From NCBI RefSeq assembly GCF_000297055.2, contig NC_022357.1, positions 372,001 through 436,000 on the forward strand: 64,000 nt of DNA, written 5' to 3'. The translations under genes were made by a program, and so were the position numbers. Of the stretch, positions 29,168 through 36,405 are shown one piece after another. Below the pieces are notes generated by a model, which did no database searches, was not told where the DNA came from, and saw only the letters and a program-made list of their open reading frames with translations. The DNA comes from Sulfuricella denitrificans skB26. Lineage in GTDB: Bacteria > Pseudomonadota > Gammaproteobacteria > Burkholderiales > Sulfuricellaceae. Position 1 is the first letter of the stretch. Each line of letters starts with the position of its first letter.

Positions 29168-29743
29168 ATGGAACGCAAACTGATCAAATTTGTTTTGCTT
29201 GCGGGAGGGCTTGCTGTTAGCTCGTCGCTATGGGCGGCCCCGTCCACCCCCGCAATGCTGTCTAACACCTGTTCCGCTTGTCATGGGCAATTCGGCCAGG
29301 CTGTTGGCCCCAGCATTCCCACGCTGGCGGGACAACCTGCGTCATATATTGCGGATGCTATGAAGCAGTTCAAGTCCGGTGAACGCACGGGTTCCGTCAT
29401 GGGACGCGTGGCCAAGGCCTACACTGACGATGATTTCAACGCCATGGGTGAGTTCTTCAGCCAGAAGAAGTTCGTGCGCTATCCGCAGAAAGTGGATGCC
29501 GCCAAAGTGGCCAAGGGCAAGGAACTGCACGAGCAGAATTGCAAGAAATGCCACACGGAGGGTGGGCGTGAGTCCGAGGATGGAGGCGTGATTGCTGGTC
29601 AATGGAGCGAGTATCTGCACATTACCATGGATGATTTTGCTTCGAAGAAGCGTGCGATGCCGAAGAAGATGGCGGAAAAATTCGAGGGTCTGAGCAAGGA
29701 TGATCGCGACGCCTTAGTAAACTTCTACGCTAGCCAGCAATAA
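29168..29743 (+). CDS. fccA: FccA-like diheme cytochrome c4 of sulfide dehydrogenase
   Basis: Exported 191-residue cytochrome with a signal peptide (ending LWAA) and two heme motifs, CSACH and CKKCH. Directly upstream of the flavoprotein fccB, it is the expected cytochrome subunit that takes electrons from sulfide oxidation. ATG 29168 follows GGAGG by about four bases; the frame is open from 29120 but lacks another good start. It is a paralogue of the nir-cluster cytochrome at 14903-15526. It could also function as a free cytochrome c4. Confidence 0.78.
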   Translation: MERKLIKFVLLAGGLAVSSSLWAAPSTPAMLSNTCSACHGQFGQAVGPSIPTLAGQPASYIADAMKQFKSGERTGSVMGRVAKAYTDDDFNAMGEFFSQKKFVRYPQKVDAAKVAKGKELHEQNCKKCHTEGGRESEDGGVIAGQWSEYLHITMDDFASKKRAMPKKMAEKFEGLSKDDRDALVNFYASQQ

Positions 29744-29761
29744 CTCAGGAGGAAAGAGAAT

Positions 29762-31039
29762 ATGTCGAATATGGACCGCAGGAGTTTTATCAAGTTGCTG
29801 GGCGCAGCGACTGGCGTGGGCTTGGCGGGTGCCCCCTTTATTACTTCGGCCGCTGAAATGCTGCCGAAAAAAGGGCGCCGCGTGGTGGTGATTGGCGGCG
29901 GCTATGGCGGCTCGATTGTCGCCAAATATATCCGCATCAATGATCCCTCCATCGAGGTGGTGATGATCGAGCGCGACAAGAAGTTTGTGTCCTGCCCGTT
30001 CAGCAACACCGTCATCGGGGGTTTCCGCGATATCAAGGACAATACCATCACCTACGAAAATCTGGCTGCCAACAATGGCATCAAGGTGGTTTACGACGAA
30101 GTCACCGCTGTCGACACTTCCGCCAAGAAAGTCGTAGTGTCCGGCGGTACAATCAGTTATGACCGTCTGGTTCTCTCTCCCGGTATCGATTTCCGCTTCG
30201 AGGAAATCGAGGGTTACGATCCGGTGGCTACCCCCAAAGTAATCCCCCATGCCTGGAAAGCTGGTGAGCAGACCCTGCTGTTGCGCAAGCAGCTGGTAGA
30301 CCTGCCCAAAGGCGGTACGGTGGTGATGTCGATCCCGGTGACCCCGTTCCGCTGTCCGCCCGGACCATACGAGCGGATCAGCATGATGGCCTGGCACCTG
30401 AAAAACCACAATCCGACCGCCAAAATCATCGTGCTCGATGCCAATCCGGATATCGTGTCCAAGGGCCCGCTGTTCAAGAAAGCCTGGGCCAAGCACTATG
30501 AGGGTATGATCGACTACCGGCCAGGTAACAAGGTTACCAAGGTTGATAACAAGAAGCGTAGCGTCGACACTGGGGTGGAAGAAATCAAGGGTGACCTGGT
30601 CAATCTGGTGCCGCCTCAGAAGGCCGGTATGATCGCTCACAAGGCCGGTGTGGTGGGCGAGGACAAAAAATGGTGCCCGGTCAACCAGCTAAGCTTCGAA
30701 TCGACCCTTGCCAAGGATGTGCACATTATCGGCGACTCCTGCATGGCAGGTGCCATGCCGAAGTCTGGCTACTCGGCCAACTCCCAGGCCAAGGTGTGTG
30801 CGACCAATATCGTGCAACTGATGAACGGCCAGGATTTGATCGATCCATCCCATACCAACGTATGCTACAGCTACGTTACCGAGAATGAGGCAATTTCGGT
30901 TGCGGCTGTGTACAAGGTGGCGGAAGGCAAGACCATTGCCGTGGCGAATTCCGGCGGTGTTTCGCCGGACTTGTCGGAGCTCGAGGCGATTTACGCTCGA
31001 AGCTGGATCAAGAACATCTTGCATGAGATGTCTTCCTGA
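29762..31039 (+). CDS. fccB: Flavocytochrome c sulfide dehydrogenase, flavin subunit
   Basis: Periplasmic FAD protein oxidising sulfide to sulfur or polysulfide and passing electrons to the cytochrome subunit. The 425-residue precursor begins with a Tat motif (RRSFIKLLGAA), then a dinucleotide-binding loop (VVVIGGGYGGS). Cysteines suited to the redox disulfide appear in FVSCPFS and further along in PFRCPPG or KKWCPVN. The C-terminal FAD region (HIIGDSCMAGAMPKSGYSAN) is intact. An AGGAGG site precedes the ATG. The related SoxF has the same architecture. Confidence 0.9.
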   Translation: MSNMDRRSFIKLLGAATGVGLAGAPFITSAAEMLPKKGRRVVVIGGGYGGSIVAKYIRINDPSIEVVMIERDKKFVSCPFSNTVIGGFRDIKDNTITYENLAANNGIKVVYDEVTAVDTSAKKVVVSGGTISYDRLVLSPGIDFRFEEIEGYDPVATPKVIPHAWKAGEQTLLLRKQLVDLPKGGTVVMSIPVTPFRCPPGPYERISMMAWHLKNHNPTAKIIVLDANPDIVSKGPLFKKAWAKHYEGMIDYRPGNKVTKVDNKKRSVDTGVEEIKGDLVNLVPPQKAGMIAHKAGVVGEDKKWCPVNQLSFESTLAKDVHIIGDSCMAGAMPKSGYSANSQAKVCATNIVQLMNGQDLIDPSHTNVCYSYVTENEAISVAAVYKVAEGKTIAVANSGGVSPDLSELEAIYARSWIKNILHEMSS

Positions 31040-31057
31040 TCTGCACTGCAGCAAAAT

Positions 31058-31087
31058 GCAAAAAGCCCCGCTTGCGGGGCTTTTTGC
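31058..31087. terminator. Bidirectional terminator between fccB and nrdG
   Basis: A 14-base perfect stem (gcaaaaagccccgc / gcggggctttttgc) with a two-base central gap and T-runs on both strands lies between convergent fccB and nrdG. Confidence 0.88.
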
Positions 31088-31105
31088 TTATATGAGCACC
31101 GTGTT

Positions 31106-31804
31106 TCAGGCGTGTCGAACGGCGAAGGTCTCGAACATCGCGCCGATGCGGCTGCATAACGCAGCGTCCAGTAGTTCCTGGGCTGGATAAGCGCTGACTG
31201 CTTCGTCGGCGCAACCTTGGGGACGGAACTCTTGTAGCACATAGTGCCTCGCTCCCAGTTCGCTCAATTCCTCTGCCAGTCTTAGCAGCGAATCAGTCGT
31301 GTGATATAGAGGGTGCACGGTGGTACGGAATTCATGCGAAACGCCGCTTTCCAGCAGCAGCTCAGCGCTCTTCCATGCTTTCACGCCGCTACCCGGTGTG
31401 GCAGTGACCCTGGCGTAATCATCGGTGGTGGCCTTGATATCCATTCCGACCCAATCCAGCACAGGAAGAAGTTCCTTCAGACGGGATGGATATGTGCCGC
31501 CGGTATGCAGCCCGATTTTGAAGCCGAGGTCGCGGACTTCGCTGATGGCGGACTGGAGGTCATCCTGCAGAGTGGGTTCGCCGCCGCTGAAAACCACCGC
31601 GTCCAGCAGGCCTTGGCGGCGGCGAAGAAAAGCCATGACTGCCGACCAATCGAGTTGTGCGTCACCGCGGGGGATTAGATGGGGATTGTGGCAATAGCCG
31701 CAGCGCCAGGGGCAGCCCTGGCAAAATACCACCGCCGCCAAGCAGCCGGGATAATCAGTGCTGGTCAGTGGGGTCAGGCCGCCAATTTGCATACGATCAT
31801 TCAT
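31106..31804 (-). CDS. nrdG: NrdG, activase of class III ribonucleotide reductase
   Basis: Radical SAM protein that generates the glycyl radical on anaerobic ribonucleotide reductase. The 232-residue protein has the motif CPWRCGYC (about residues 31-38), an FSGGEPTLQ motif and GMDIKAT. It lies downstream of nrdD and of the separate glycyl-radical protein. A 16-base hairpin stands between that small gene and nrdG. Start is ATG 31804, with ATG 31792 as alternative. Confidence 0.92.
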   Translation of the reverse strand: MNDRMQIGGLTPLTSTDYPGCLAAVVFCQGCPWRCGYCHNPHLIPRGDAQLDWSAVMAFLRRRQGLLDAVVFSGGEPTLQDDLQSAISEVRDLGFKIGLHTGGTYPSRLKELLPVLDWVGMDIKATTDDYARVTATPGSGVKAWKSAELLLESGVSHEFRTTVHPLYHTTDSLLRLAEELSELGARHYVLQEFRPQGCADEAVSAYPAQELLDAALCSRIGAMFETFAVRHA

Positions 31805-31841
31805 TCACTGGGTGAGGATAGACACGATGAGCTATGAGCAG

Positions 31842-31881
31842 CGAAAAATGCAAGAGCGGTTGAATGCTCTTGCATTTTTCG
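31842..31881 (-). terminator. Strong hairpin between the glycyl-radical gene and nrdG
   Basis: A 16-base perfect stem with an eight-base loop; on the minus strand the descending arm ends in a run of five T. It lies 12 bases after the stop of the small gene and 37 bases before the nrdG start, so it could end or attenuate the nrdD transcript. Confidence 0.7.
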
Positions 31882-31893
31882 GGCATGCCGAAA

Positions 31894-32088
31894 CTAAGCT
31901 GCTAGCTTGGCTCGGCATTCCTGGAAGAACTTGCGCTCATAATGCTCGCCTTTTTTCCCAACGTTGAACGAAGTCACTGGTCGATGGTAGCCCATCACGC
32001 GGGTCCACACTTCGCAGGGCTGGCGCTCATCATCGGTCAAAATAATTTCATCGCAATTAAGGTTGGTCTGGTTGGACAGGTCGGTCAT
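31894..32088 (-). CDS. Separate glycyl-radical domain of class III ribonucleotide reductase
   Basis: This 64-residue protein contains CEVWTRVMGYHRPV and FNVGKKGEHYERKFF, the signature that normally ends NrdD; the glycine of RVMGY is the expected radical site. The adjacent NrdD polypeptide stops just after its zinc-type cysteines and lacks this segment. The small gene has its own ATG with an AAAGGAGAT ribosome site seven bases upstream, 34 bases after the nrdD stop, so it is a genuine separate reading unit and not just a frameshift tail. NrdG would be expected to install the radical on this protein, which would then dock onto NrdD as GrcA (YfiD) does with pyruvate formate-lyase. Confidence 0.82.
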   Translation of the reverse strand: MTDLSNQTNLNCDEIILTDDERQPCEVWTRVMGYHRPVTSFNVGKKGEHYERKFFQECRAKLAA

Positions 32089-32122
32089 GGTGATCTCCTT
32101 TAATTATGTTATAGGTGGTTGG

Positions 32123-34171
32123 TCAGGCTGCAGCCAATTTTTTGTTGCGTTTCTCAGCCAGTAATTCCTGGTCGCACTTCGGGCAGAACTTGTGCTCGCC
32201 GTCGATATAGCCGTGCGTCGGGCAGATAGAAAACGTCGGCGTAATCGTGATATACGGCTGACCAAATTTCTCCAGGGCGCGGCGCACCAGGGTCTTGCAA
32301 GCTTCCGCACTAGTGATGCGCTCGGTCATGTACAGATGCAGCACGGTGCCGCCGGTGTATTTTTTCTGCAGCACCTCCTGCCGTTCCAGTGCCTCGAACG
32401 GATCGTCGGTGAAGCCCACCGGCAGTTGCGAGGAGTTGGTGTAGTAGGGGGTTTCCTTGGCGCCGGCCTGGATGATGTCGGCGAAGCGCTTGCGGTCTTC
32501 CCTGGCGAAACGGTAAGTGGTGCCCTCTGCCGGCGTAGCTTCGAGGTTGTACATGTGGCCGGTTTCTTCCTGGAAGGCGAGCATTTTGGCGCGTACGTGA
32601 TCAAGCAGTCGCACCGCAAAAGCATGACCCCAGTTGGTCGTGATGTCGTGCTCGTCGTGGCTGAAGTTGCGGATCATCTCGTTGATGCCGTTGACGCCCA
32701 AGGTGGAGAAGTGATTGCGCAGCGTCCCCAGGTAGCGTTTGGTATACGGGAACAATCCCGCATCCATGTGGCGCTGGATCACCTTGCGCTTGATTTCCAG
32801 ACTGTTCTTGCCGATTTCCATCAGTTCGTCGAGGCGGCTTAACAATGCCTCCTCGTTGTTCTGGTAGAGATAGCCGAGGCGGGCGCAGTTGATGGTGACC
32901 ACGCCTATCGAACCGGTCTGCTCGGCGCTGCCGAAAAGGCCGTTACCGCGCTTCAGGAGCTCGCGCAGGTCGAGCTGGAGGCGGCAGCACATCGAGCGCA
33001 CCATGTTGGGCTTGAGCTCAGAATTGATGAAATTCTGGAAGTAGGGCAGGCCGTACTTGGCGGTCATCTCGAACAGCAGGGTGGCGTTTTCGCTTTCCCA
33101 TGGGAAGTCCGGCGTCATGTTGTAAGTCGGGATGGGGAAGGTGAACACTCGCCCTTTGGCGTCGCCAGTCGTCATTACCTCGATGTAGGCACGGTTGATC
33201 ATGTCCATCTCTACCTGAAGATCGCCATAACTGAACGGCATTTCCTTGCCGCCGACGATGGGGATCTGCTCGCGCAGGTCTTCTGGGCATACCCAGTCGA
33301 AGGTCAGGTTGGTGAACGGCGTCTGGGTGCCCCAGCGCGACGGCACGTTGAGGTTGTAGATCAGCTCCTGGATGTACTGCTTGACGCAGGAGTAGGGCAA
33401 ATTGTCATTGCGGATAAACGGCGCCATGTAGGTGTCGAAGGAGGAGAACGCCTGCGCGCCGGCCCACTCGTTCTGCAGGGTGCCGAGGAAGTTGACGATC
33501 TGGCCGACTGCGGAAGACATGTGCTTGGGCGGTCCGGCCTCGACCTTGCCGGGAACGCCGTTGAGGCCTTCGTGCAGCAGGGTACGCAACGACCAACCGG
33601 CGCAGTAGCCCGCCAGCATGTCGAGATCGTGCACGTGGATGTCGCCCTCGCGGTGCGCCACGCCGACTTCCGGCGGGTAGACATGGTTGAGCCAGTAATT
33701 CGCCACCACCTTGCCGGACACATTGAGGATCAGTCCGCCCAGGCTGTAACCCTGGTTGGCGTTGGCATTGACGCGCCAGTCCATCTGGTCGAGGTATTCG
33801 TTGATCGAGCTTTCCACGTCCACTACTGTTTTACGGTCCAGGCGCAGCTTGGTGTGCTGTTCGCGGTAGACGATGTAGGCGCGGGCGGTCTTGAGGTGGT
33901 TGGCGGTGATCAGCACCTGCTCGACGGCATCCTGGACTTTCTCGATGTGGGGTGGTTCGGCACGGAATTTGTGAATCAGAACCTTGACCACCTGGGCGGT
34001 AAGCAGGAATGCTTCGTTGGCGTCGAAATCACCGGTAGCGGCGCCGGCCCGCTGGATAGCGGAACGAATTTTTTCAGAGTCGAACGGGGCTAATGTTCCG
34101 TCGCGCTTGAGGACACCCTTGGGAAGTGAAACCAGATTGATACTGCCACTTTCTAGTTGATTGTCTGCCAT
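32123..34171 (-). CDS. nrdD: NrdD, class III ribonucleotide reductase catalytic chain lacking its glycyl-radical domain
   Basis: Anaerobic ribonucleoside-triphosphate reductase of 682 residues from ATG 34171, which has a GGGGG ribosome site; the frame extends to 34246 without a better start. Residues about 20-110 form an ATP-cone (VLKRDGTLAPFDSEKI). The barrel includes RSMCCRLQLD and VVTINCARLGYL. The C-terminus has CPTHGYIDGEHKFCPKC, matching the zinc region of the family, but then ends within 16 residues without an RVxGY motif. That motif is supplied by the next gene (31894-32088). A CRP/FNR-type box lies upstream. Confidence 0.92.
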   Translation of the reverse strand: MADNQLESGSINLVSLPKGVLKRDGTLAPFDSEKIRSAIQRAGAATGDFDANEAFLLTAQVVKVLIHKFRAEPPHIEKVQDAVEQVLITANHLKTARAYIVYREQHTKLRLDRKTVVDVESSINEYLDQMDWRVNANANQGYSLGGLILNVSGKVVANYWLNHVYPPEVGVAHREGDIHVHDLDMLAGYCAGWSLRTLLHEGLNGVPGKVEAGPPKHMSSAVGQIVNFLGTLQNEWAGAQAFSSFDTYMAPFIRNDNLPYSCVKQYIQELIYNLNVPSRWGTQTPFTNLTFDWVCPEDLREQIPIVGGKEMPFSYGDLQVEMDMINRAYIEVMTTGDAKGRVFTFPIPTYNMTPDFPWESENATLLFEMTAKYGLPYFQNFINSELKPNMVRSMCCRLQLDLRELLKRGNGLFGSAEQTGSIGVVTINCARLGYLYQNNEEALLSRLDELMEIGKNSLEIKRKVIQRHMDAGLFPYTKRYLGTLRNHFSTLGVNGINEMIRNFSHDEHDITTNWGHAFAVRLLDHVRAKMLAFQEETGHMYNLEATPAEGTTYRFAREDRKRFADIIQAGAKETPYYTNSSQLPVGFTDDPFEALERQEVLQKKYTGGTVLHLYMTERITSAEACKTLVRRALEKFGQPYITITPTFSICPTHGYIDGEHKFCPKCDQELLAEKRNKKLAAA

Positions 34172-34239
34172 TGTTGCCCCCTGACTTGTTATGGTGAATT
34201 TGGCCTTTGCTCTACGCGCCGGAAAGCGTAAAGGTTTGG

Positions 34240-34253
34240 TTGACAAATATCAT
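34240..34253 (-). promoter_or_regulatory. CRP/FNR-type box upstream of nrdD
   Basis: On the minus strand: ATGAT-ATTT-GTCAA, one mismatch from the TTGAT-N4-GTCAA form seen before the nir and nap genes. It lies 69 bases before the nrdD start, fitting anaerobic activation. Confidence 0.5.
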
Positions 34254-34353
34254 AAACCACAAGATGTTGTGAGTTTTGCTAAAATTTACGCACTATCTAG
34301 TGGTGTGTCAAGGGGAGATGCAGAGTTTGTTATCCCAAATAGATGACAAAAAA

Positions 34354-34833
34354 TTAACGCCCAGTAGCCAGCAGGCGAGACGCGGTTCTTTCCAGTACCG
34401 GGCCCGGCATGAGTTGGGAAAGTTCCAGTTTTGGCAGCTCTACCGCGTCGAGCGTGTTCTTGGCGATCAGTCCAAGCTCGGTATCTCCTTCCACCACCAG
34501 ACGGCGGCTAAAAAACAGGGTGTCCGGATCTTCCTTGCGTGTGCCGAGCATGATGAAATCGTAAGCGCTTGCGCTGATGGTCAGATCCGGTGTTTTACCC
34601 GCCTTGCAGGCGACAAAGCCGGTAGAGTTGATGGAGAAGAAAAATCTGATGCCGACATCGATCACGCAGATGCTGATCAGCTTGCCATGCAGCGGTTCGA
34701 GCAGATCGGGCTGGATGATGCGGCCTAGTGCCAGGTTCAGCGCATGGCTGAAGAGCAGCGAATGCGGGTAGGCTGGCAGCAAAGAGAGTGCTGCACCCAG
34801 TGGCTTGGGGAATTTGAAAGCGGGCAGGTTCAT
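34354..34833 (-). CDS. ubiT: UbiT-like SCP2-domain protein (anaerobic ubiquinone synthesis)
   Basis: 159-residue protein with an SCP2 lipid-binding fold (about residues 40-145: HGKLISICVIDVGIRFFFSI ... LFFSRRLVVEGDTELGL). The SRRL-x-V-x-GDTELGL block is typical of UbiT, which with UbiU and UbiV allows oxygen-independent ubiquinone synthesis. UbiU and UbiV are not in the window. It has an AAAGGA ribosome site. Proximity to anaerobic nrdD and the respiratory island supports the assignment, but a generic SCP2 protein cannot be excluded. Confidence 0.75.
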   Translation of the reverse strand: MNLPAFKFPKPLGAALSLLPAYPHSLLFSHALNLALGRIIQPDLLEPLHGKLISICVIDVGIRFFFSINSTGFVACKAGKTPDLTISASAYDFIMLGTRKEDPDTLFFSRRLVVEGDTELGLIAKNTLDAVELPKLELSQLMPGPVLERTASRLLATGR

Positions 34834-35047
34834 GAATTTGTTCCTTTAGTAAGCTAGTTCAGGATCATTTTATCCGGTTTATGGATTCAGGCCAACGTCC
34901 TTCCTGATTTTCGCGGATAGCTCTATCTGAGCTTGCCGCGGATGAAAATAAAGAGTTTAATCCACCGCTTAGTAGAAATTAGCCAATAAATCAGTCCAGA
35001 CATTATCTGGTTGGCGGCGTTTTGGATGAATAGAATCGGAGTGAACA

Positions 35048-35511
35048 GTGATCAATAATGATGTCTTACGCAGCATTCGATATGCGTTGGATCTTGGCGA
35101 CGCAAAGGTCGTGGAGATCATTAAACTGGCCGGGCGTGACGTAGCGCAATCCGACCTCGCAAGCTTTCTGAAGAAAGAGGATGAAGAAGGTTTTGTCGAG
35201 TGTGACGACGAGGTCATGGTGTCGTTCCTGGACGGGTTGATCATTCATAAAAGAGGCAAGATGGAGGCCAGGCCGGAGCAGGATAAAAACCGGAACGCCT
35301 GACTAACAACACCATCCTGAAAAAACTGCGGGTTGCCTTCGAGTTGAAGGAAGAGGACATGCATCAGGTTCTGGAACTGGCGGGGTTCAATGTGTCCAAG
35401 CCAGAACTGAGCGCGCTGTTTCGGATGAAAGGGCATAAAAATTACCGGGCTTGTGGCGATCAGCTCCTCCGGAACTTTTTAAAGGGCCTGACTATTCGTC
35501 ACAGAGGCTGA
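35048..35511 (+). pseudogene. yehS: YehS-family (DUF1456) protein, frameshifted
   Basis: The family has two tandem repeats in about 155 residues. The first repeat is read from ATG 35048 (NNDVLRSIRYALDLGDAKVVEI) and stops at 35302. The second repeat (NNTILKKLRVAFELKEED ... GLTIRHRG) continues in the -1 frame to the TGA at 35509-35511. Adding one A to the five-A run at 35285-35289 would restore a continuous product (DKKPERLTNNTIL). This is either a single-base deletion or a homopolymer sequencing error. No canonical slippery heptamer is present at this site. The function of YehS is unknown. The RIO kinase follows nine bases later. Confidence 0.8.
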
Positions 35512-35519
35512 TAGCAAAG

Positions 35520-36365
35520 ATGAAAATTCCAAAAAGATTGGCGCCGCTGGTCGAAGATGGCCTGGTCGATGAGGTTATCCGTCAGCTTATGAGCGGCAAG
35601 GAGGCCATGGTCTTCGTGGTCCGTTGCGGGGAAGAGGTGCGTTGCGCGAAGGTGTACAAAGAGGCCAACAAACGCAGTTTTCGCCAGAGCGTGGATTATA
35701 CCGAAGGCCGCAAGGTGAAAAACAGCCGTCAGGCCCGTGCAATGGAGAAGGGTTCCAAGTATGGGCGCAAAGCGCAGGAAGAGGCATGGCAGAGCGCCGA
35801 GGTGGATGCCTTGTACCGCCTCGCCGCCGCCGGCGTGCGCGTGCCGAGGCCGTATAATTTCCACGAGGGCGTGCTGCTCATGGAACTGGTGACCGACGAC
35901 AGCGGCAATGCAGCCCCCAGGCTCAACGATCTGGTCCTGACGGAAGAGCGCGCCCGAGAATACCACCACGCACTGATTCAGCAGGTGGTGCGCATGCTTT
36001 GCGCCGGCGTCGTTCACGGCGACCTGTCTGAGTACAACATCCTTGTCGGAAGCGAGGGGCCGGTCATCATCGACCTGCCGCAAGCGGTAGACGCTGCGGG
36101 CAACAACCACGCCAGCAGTATGCTGGATCGGGATGTGACCAATCTGGCGAACTACTTTGGCCAGTTCGCCGCCGATCTTCGGGCTACCGACTATGGCAAG
36201 GAGATCTGGTCGCTCTACGAGAGCGGCGAGCTGCATGCAGAGGTCAAACTGACCGGTCGCTTTGAGCGCAGCGTAAAGCCGGCTGATCTGGTTGGGGTGA
36301 TGCGGGAAATTGATGATGCCCGGGCCGCAGAGGAGGCTCGCCTGGCGCGGATTAACGGTATGTAG
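35520..36365 (+). CDS. RIO-family serine/threonine kinase (bacterial)
   Basis: 281-residue atypical protein kinase. Visible are a nucleotide-binding loop region (MSGKEAMVFVV), the ATP-positioning lysine (CAKVYK), the catalytic loop HGDLSEYNIL and the metal-binding IIDLPQAVD with the RIO-type IDxxQ pattern. The RIO1-like helix segment around RSFRQSVDYTEGRKVKNSRQARAM is present. The frame opens earlier at 35451 but overlaps the second yehS repeat, so ATG 35520 is chosen. The bacterial substrate is unknown; close linkage to yehS suggests a shared transcript. Confidence 0.85.
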   Translation: MKIPKRLAPLVEDGLVDEVIRQLMSGKEAMVFVVRCGEEVRCAKVYKEANKRSFRQSVDYTEGRKVKNSRQARAMEKGSKYGRKAQEEAWQSAEVDALYRLAAAGVRVPRPYNFHEGVLLMELVTDDSGNAAPRLNDLVLTEERAREYHHALIQQVVRMLCAGVVHGDLSEYNILVGSEGPVIIDLPQAVDAAGNNHASSMLDRDVTNLANYFGQFAADLRATDYGKEIWSLYESGELHAEVKLTGRFERSVKPADLVGVMREIDDARAAEEARLARINGM

Positions 36366-36405
36366 TTTGCCGAATAAACCGTACTCGGCTGATGAGAAGT
36401 TACAG

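Noticed and set aside
35285-35290. Programmed frameshifting in yehS
   Set aside because: The phase reads T AAA AAC, so the P-site codon would have to slip from AAA to TAA; a missing base is the simpler explanation.
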